From Syntrophomonas sp. UBA4807 (lineage in GTDB: Bacteria; Bacillota; Syntrophomonadia; Syntrophomonadales; Syntrophomonadaceae), in the NCBI GenBank assembly GCA_002402575.1, contig DHGD01000054.1, positions 1,449 to 10,698 of the forward strand: a stretch of 9,250 bases of DNA, in the 5' to 3' direction. Shown here in pieces: positions 6,906 to 9,250 of the stretch (its first letter is position 1; each line of letters starts with the position of its first letter). The position numbers and the translations under genes are program-made. A model generated the notes under the pieces. It was not told the origin of the DNA. It saw only the letters and a program-made list of their open reading frames with translations, and did no database searches.

Positions 6906-6975
6906 AAAAATTGTATTCAGGCAGGAATAAGCATCTTGTGGCAAGAACTATTAACAGCATGAATTCGTACAATAT

Positions 6976-7007
6976 TTGTCCACAGACTGTGGAAAAAATG
7001 TGGATAA
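6976..7007 (+). promoter_or_regulatory. Cluster of three DnaA boxes upstream of the HTH-divIC genes
   Basis: Three nine-base sites fit the DnaA-box consensus TTATCCACA. TTGTCCACA (6976-6984, plus strand) matches eight of nine. TGTGGAAAA (6988-6996) is TTTTCCACA on the minus strand, eight of nine. TGTGGATAA (6999-7007) is a perfect TTATCCACA on the minus strand. The first two form an inverted pair three bases apart; the last two are in the same orientation. A candidate -10 hexamer TACAAT (6968-6973) lies directly upstream, so bound DnaA would cover the start of transcription and the translation start region of the HTH gene. DnaA binding is inferred from sequence only. Confidence 0.65.
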
Positions 7008-7016
7008 GCTGAGAAC

Positions 7017-7253
7017 ATGAAAATAGAGATCAGAGGCGCTGAAAAGCTTAGTTTCAGGGAAAAACAAGTCGTGGTTTTAAAGGAAATGGGCAAATCCACA
7101 CCGGAGATTGCCAACACTCTGCGTATCAGCGCCAGTACGGTCGCCACTTTATATAATCGCGCCCGGTCCAAGGGTTATGAAGTGGTGATAATCATTCCTG
7201 GGGAGATACTGGGCCTGGCAGGTGAGGAGGAGATGGACAGTGAAGCTGAGTAG
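7017..7253 (+). CDS. Small LuxR/sigma-region-4-type helix-turn-helix protein
   Basis: The 78-residue protein consists almost wholly of a helix-turn-helix of the LuxR/sigma-70 region 4 type. LSFREKQVVVLKEMGKSTPE (11-30) resembles the 'LT.RE.EVL.L...G.s..EIA..L' signature, and IANTLRISASTVATLYNRAR (31-50) is the turn and recognition helix. A short hydrophobic segment (VVIIIPGEIL) and an acidic tail (EEEMDSEAE) follow. It lacks any receiver, ligand-binding or sigma region 2 domain, so it is a stand-alone DNA-binding module of unknown target. The ATG has only a weak upstream site, and a perfect DnaA box ends ten bases before it. The acidic tail is encoded by the bases that form the divIC ribosome binding site and start, with a 14-base overlap. 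I do not recognise a named B. subtilis counterpart at this position. Confidence 0.85.
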   Translation: MKIEIRGAEKLSFREKQVVVLKEMGKSTPEIANTLRISASTVATLYNRARSKGYEVVIIIPGEILGLAGEEEMDSEAE

Positions 7254-7518
7254 ACAACCCCGCGCGCGGTTCATAATCTTTACGCTGGTGGTGGTATTCT
7301 TTGGGGTTACACTTATACCGCGATGTTACACCATCTGGAAACTAAGCGGACAAAAAGAGGCCTTGGAAATGAAAAAACTGGAGGTCACACAGATCAATCA
7401 GCAGCTTGCCGGGGAGAAGGACAAGCTCAACAGCCCCATGGCGGTGGAAAGAATAGCCCGGGAACAACTGGGCATGGTAAAAAAGGGCGAAAGGATTTTG
7501 ATGGAAGTAAACAAATAG
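7240..7518 (+). CDS. divIC: Septum formation initiator, DivIC/FtsB family cell-division protein
   Basis: DivIC (FtsB in Gram-negatives) is a bitopic divisome protein that pairs with FtsL through a coiled coil and helps activate septal peptidoglycan synthesis. The 92-residue product has a short basic cytoplasmic N-terminus (MKLSRQPRAR), one membrane helix at about 11-30 (FIIFTLVVVFFGVTLIP), a coiled coil at about 36-63 (KEALEMKKLEVTQINQQLAG), and the family's closing motif ERIAREQLGMVKKGE (70-84). The start is GTG 7240, nine bases after AGGAGG (7225-7230). The in-frame GTG at 7222 lies within that site. It overlaps the HTH gene by 14 bases, so the two are probably translationally coupled. In B. 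subtilis divIC sits directly between yabQ and yabR, which supports the assignment. Confidence 0.93.
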   Translation: MKLSRQPRARFIIFTLVVVFFGVTLIPRCYTIWKLSGQKEALEMKKLEVTQINQQLAGEKDKLNSPMAVERIAREQLGMVKKGERILMEVNK

Positions 7519-7553
7519 TGTGCCCATGAAGCCCACAATCGCCACTAATGATG

Positions 7554-7582
7554 TTGACTACAACCCCGGTGCATAATACAAT
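7554..7582 (+). promoter_or_regulatory. Sigma-A promoter of yabR
   Basis: TTGACT (7554-7559) and TACAAT (7577-7582) each match the consensus at five of six positions, with the optimal 17-base spacer. Transcription would start near 7589, giving a leader of about 38 bases. No T-tailed hairpin lies between divIC and this promoter, so some read-through from divIC is also possible. Confidence 0.75.
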
Positions 7583-7626
7583 GAACCTAGTGAAACTTAT
7601 AAATTTCTAGGGGGACATTTAGTTTT

Positions 7627-8082
7627 ATGCCGACAGAACAAACGAATATGGTGCCCGGCGCCATCCTGGAAGGGAGAGTTCAGGGAATAACCAATTTTGG
7701 AGCCTTTATTGAGTTACCCGGGGGCATGGTCGGACTGGTTCATATCTCTGAAATTGCCAACACCTACGTAAAAGATGTCAAGGACTTTATCCGGGAAGGC
7801 GACATGGTCAAGGTCAAGGTGCTCAATATCGCGGGTAAGAAGATCGGCTTATCCATCAAACAGGCCAATCTGACCCCCCCGCCGCGAAGCAACCCCAGCC
7901 GGGAAACGGGCGCAAATGATCGAGCTGGTTCAGGAGAAAGGCATTATGTCCCAGGAAACAAGCATGGCGGGGCTCATTTGAGCCTGGACGATAAAATCGC
8001 CAAATTTCTTAAAGAGAGCGACGAACGTATGCAGCCTTTGAAAAATAAGGTTGAGCCGCGGCGGCGCAGAAATAATCAATAA
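7627..8082 (+). CDS. yabR: S1-domain RNA-binding protein, YabR family
   Basis: The 151-residue protein has one S1 OB-fold domain at about 10-79: GAILEGRVQGITNFGAFIEL, then GLVHISEIANTYVKDVKDFI, and a closing KIGLSIKQA. It closely resembles B. subtilis YabR in both this domain and its position after divIC. A proline-, glycine- and charge-rich linker (about 80-115) is probably disordered. A conserved tail follows (SLDDKIAKFLKESDERMQPL), ending in a basic RRRRN stretch suited to RNA binding. General S1 proteins of this group associate with ribosomes or mRNA; the exact role of YabR is not settled. The ATG lies 11 bases after AGGGGG (7610-7615), a rather long distance. ATG 7648 is a less likely alternative. 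The gene has its own sigma-A promoter and ends at a strong terminator. Confidence 0.92.
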   Translation: MPTEQTNMVPGAILEGRVQGITNFGAFIELPGGMVGLVHISEIANTYVKDVKDFIREGDMVKVKVLNIAGKKIGLSIKQANLTPPPRSNPSRETGANDRAGSGERHYVPGNKHGGAHLSLDDKIAKFLKESDERMQPLKNKVEPRRRRNNQ

Positions 8083-8095
8083 ACCGGAATAATTG

Positions 8096-8124
8096 GGCAC
8101 TTCCTGATGGGGGAGTGCCTTTTT
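8096..8124 (+). terminator. Intrinsic terminator between yabR and the Ppx/GppA gene
   Basis: A nine-base-pair stem (one G-T wobble) pairs GGCACTTCC (8096-8104) with GGGAGTGCC (8111-8119) around TGATGG. TTTTT (8120-8124) follows. The next gene starts only 21 bases later, leaving no room for a promoter after the hairpin. Confidence 0.85.
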
Positions 8125-8145
8125 AGCGTACAGGGGGAAAAATCA

Positions 8146-9057
8146 GTGAGATATGCCAGTATTGATATCGGCACCAATTCCTGCCGGCTGATAATTGCCG
8201 AAGTTGAAGACGACCGCTTACAGGTGATGGAGAGGCACATCAACACCACCCGGATTGGCGCGGGACTTGCGGCCAGCGGCGAGATCAGCCGGCCAGCGGC
8301 GGAGCGGACCATAATTTGTCTGCAGCACTTTCAGCGCCTTATCGAGCGGGCCGAGGTGGAAGATTACCGCATGGCGGCTACCAGCGCGGTGCGCGAAGCC
8401 TCCAATCGCTTTTGGTTTGAAGAGCAATGCCGAAGGCGCTTGCACAAAGAGGTTGAGGTTATAAGCGGGGAAAGAGAGGCTGTTTTGACCTATAAGGGGG
8501 TGCAGCGGGGCCTAAAGCTGGGCCGGCCCTTACTGGTGGCAGATCTGGGCGGAGGCAGCACTGAATTGATTCACAGCAACGGCGGGCTGTTCCTTTGTTC
8601 ATTGCCGCTGGGGGCAGTCCGGGCTGCCGAAGAGAAGCCCGATGACAGCCAGATAATGGAGCTGTTGGCGGAAGTTAAAGAGGAGCGGAGGCGTTTTGCT
8701 GACGCTGTCCTAGTGTTTTGCGGCGGTACCGCTACCAGTCTGGTGGCGGTTAAATACGGAATGAGGCATTATGACAGCAGTCTGGTGCATGGACAGCGCC
8801 TGGAGCGGGAAGATGTCAGACAGGCTTACCATACCCTCCTCAACACGCCCCTGCCAGAGCGGCGCGGGGTGGCGGGCCTGCAGCCCGAACGAGCCGACGT
8901 CATCGTCTATGGGTTGCAGATAATGCTTAACCTGATGTTGGCTTTGGATAAGAAATGGTTTGTGGTCAGTGAAAGTGACCTCTTGGAAGGCCTGATATGG
9001 GAGATGTATGAAAAAAAGCCCGGAAAACAGCCGGCAGTTAGACAAATTCCGTCTTAA
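8146..9057 (+). CDS. Ppx/GppA family phosphatase (exopolyphosphatase-like)
   Basis: Members hydrolyse inorganic polyphosphate or pppGpp. The 303-residue product is a single actin-like (ASKHA) Ppx/GppA domain pair, without the C-terminal HD-type region of the long E. coli Ppx (about 500 residues); short forms of this length are common in Firmicutes. Visible motifs are the phosphate-1 loop ASIDIGTNSCRL (4-15), ATSAVREASN (78-87), ISGEREA (106-112) where the catalytic glutamate is expected, the phosphate-2 loop VADLGGGSTEL (131-141), FCGGTATSL (191-199) and the closing VSESDLLEGLI (274-284). The start is GTG 8146, seven bases after AGGGGGA (8132-8138). An in-frame ATG at 8107 lies in the terminator loop and lacks a ribosome binding site. 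Ppx versus GppA specificity cannot be told from sequence, so no symbol is given. Its mRNA must cross the upstream terminator. Confidence 0.93.
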   Translation: MRYASIDIGTNSCRLIIAEVEDDRLQVMERHINTTRIGAGLAASGEISRPAAERTIICLQHFQRLIERAEVEDYRMAATSAVREASNRFWFEEQCRRRLHKEVEVISGEREAVLTYKGVQRGLKLGRPLLVADLGGGSTELIHSNGGLFLCSLPLGAVRAAEEKPDDSQIMELLAEVKEERRRFADAVLVFCGGTATSLVAVKYGMRHYDSSLVHGQRLEREDVRQAYHTLLNTPLPERRGVAGLQPERADVIVYGLQIMLNLMLALDKKWFVVSESDLLEGLIWEMYEKKPGKQPAVRQIPS

Positions 9058-9110
9058 CCCCTTAATGGGAATGATTTTGTTGGAAAATTCCACGACCAAC
9101 ATTCTCCTTA

Positions 9111-9143
9111 ATGACAAAAATGCCAAAAAGTGGCTGTTATAAT
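9111..9143 (+). promoter_or_regulatory. Candidate Spo0A-activated long-spacer promoter of spoIIE
   Basis: A perfect -10 hexamer TATAAT (9138-9143) is preceded by ATGACA (9111-9116), five of six to TTGACA, with a 21-base spacer. This is too long for ordinary sigma-A promoters. It equals the spacing described for B. subtilis spoIIE (22 for spoIIG), where Spo0A bound near the -35 assists sigma-A. Two sequences fit the 0A box TGNCGAA at six of seven positions: TGACAAA (9112-9118), overlapping the -35, and TGCCAAA (9121-9127), nine bases on. Activity is inferred. Confidence 0.6.
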
Positions 9144-9158
9144 AGGTGGCAACACCTA
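9143..9158 (+). repeat. Perfect inverted repeat at the spoIIE transcription start
   Basis: TAGGTG (9143-9148) and CACCTA (9153-9158) are perfect inverted repeats around GCAA, a GNRA-type loop if transcribed. The repeat sits at the predicted transcription start and its right arm touches the AGGAG at 9158-9162. It could be a DNA operator or, if transcription starts upstream, a hairpin limiting translation. It has no T-run, so it is not a terminator. Confidence 0.4.
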
Positions 9159-9176
9159 GGAGATGAGGGATGTAAA

Positions 9177-9250
9177 GTGGAAAGAATTGAGGTTTATCCT
9201 TACCAACGGGTATCTGATTCAGGCATAAGCAGGCGTATCAGGAACCGCCG
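9177..9250 (+). CDS. spoIIE: Probable SpoIIE, first 24 codons (cut by window edge)
   Basis: Only the first 24 codons are present, beginning MERIEVYPYQRVSDSG and then turning strongly basic (ISRRIRNR). The GTG at 9177 has GAGGG (9165-9169) seven bases upstream. ATG 9163 opens a short out-of-frame reading frame (stop about 9226), and ATG 9170 is followed at once by TAA. The assignment to SpoIIE, the sporulation phosphatase that activates sigma-F and has an N-terminal membrane domain, rests mainly on context. spoIIE follows yabR in the B. subtilis order of this block, and the upstream promoter has the 21-base spacer and Spo0A-like boxes typical of spoIIE. A short soluble lead before membrane helices fits, but no SpoIIE domain is visible here. 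Confidence 0.6.
   Translation, partial: MERIEVYPYQRVSDSGISRRIRNR

Noticed and set aside
6898..6914. ACAAT/ATTGT inverted repeat around an A-run at the end of yabQ
   Set aside because: The five-pair AT stem is too weak for a terminator and there is no T-run on the plus strand.
6976..7007. DnaA-box cluster as the chromosomal replication origin
   Set aside because: Only three boxes are present, with no dnaA or dnaN beside them and no long AT-rich unwinding region. A regulatory or titration role is more economical.
9069..9104. Imperfect hairpin (GTTGG/CCAAC with flanking GAAT/ATTC) after the Ppx/GppA gene
   Set aside because: It has a long loop, an internal bulge and no T-run. It may slow polymerase but does not meet intrinsic-terminator criteria.
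9060..9113. Direct repeat CCTTAATG at 9060-9067 and 9106-9113
   Set aside because: Only eight bases, two copies, and no further flanking similarity; chance is sufficient.

Overview
The window is part of a chromosome of an endospore-forming Firmicute, most likely a clostridial lineage such as Syntrophomonadaceae or Peptococcaceae. The evidence is the set of sporulation and germination genes (a GerA-type receptor, spoVT, spoVB/yabM, yabP, yabQ, probable spoIIE), strong AGGAGG-type ribosome binding sites, frequent TTG and GTG starts, and a base composition near 50% G+C by eye. Gene order largely follows the conserved block that lies near the origin in Bacillus subtilis (spoVT-yabM-mazG-yabO-yabP-yabQ-divIC-yabR-spoIIE). 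Two genes are added: an HU gene between mazG and rqcP, and a small helix-turn-helix gene between yabQ and divIC. The genus-level placement is an inference.

Layout. Positions 1-2103 (minus strand) hold a germinant-receptor operon: a GerA-type A subunit followed 13 bases later by a GerC-type lipoprotein cut off by the window edge. The 246-base divergent region (2104-2349) carries two outward-facing sequences with the spacing and motifs of sigma-G promoters, one for the germination operon and one for spoVT. SpoVT (2350-2913) ends at a clear intrinsic terminator. An extended -10 promoter then leads into spoVB/yabM, mazG, hup and rqcP, closed by a second terminator at 6036-6066. yabP and yabQ follow. 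The yabQ-HTH gap holds three DnaA-box sequences within 32 bases. The HTH gene overlaps divIC by 14 bases. A good sigma-A promoter at 7554-7582 drives the S1-domain gene yabR, which ends at a strong terminator. A Ppx/GppA-family gene begins only 21 bases after that terminator's T-run. The window ends in the first 24 codons of a gene that is probably spoIIE, behind a promoter with the unusual 21-base spacer known from Spo0A-activated promoters.

How the genes fit together. Most products serve sporulation (SpoVT, YabP, YabQ, SpoIIE, perhaps SpoVB/YabM) and spore germination (GerA, GerC). They are interleaved with growth functions: nucleotide-pool cleaning (MazG), nucleoid architecture (HU), ribosome quality control (RqcP), division (DivIC), an RNA-binding S1 protein (YabR) and polyphosphate or (p)ppGpp metabolism (Ppx/GppA). 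The most interesting signals are regulatory: the DnaA-box cluster ahead of HTH-divIC, a repeated ATG-TAA start-stop element one base before the non-ATG starts of spoVT and the probable spoIIE, and the long-spacer promoter with Spo0A-like boxes. I see no mobile element, CRISPR array, rRNA or tRNA gene, and no clearly new multi-gene system.
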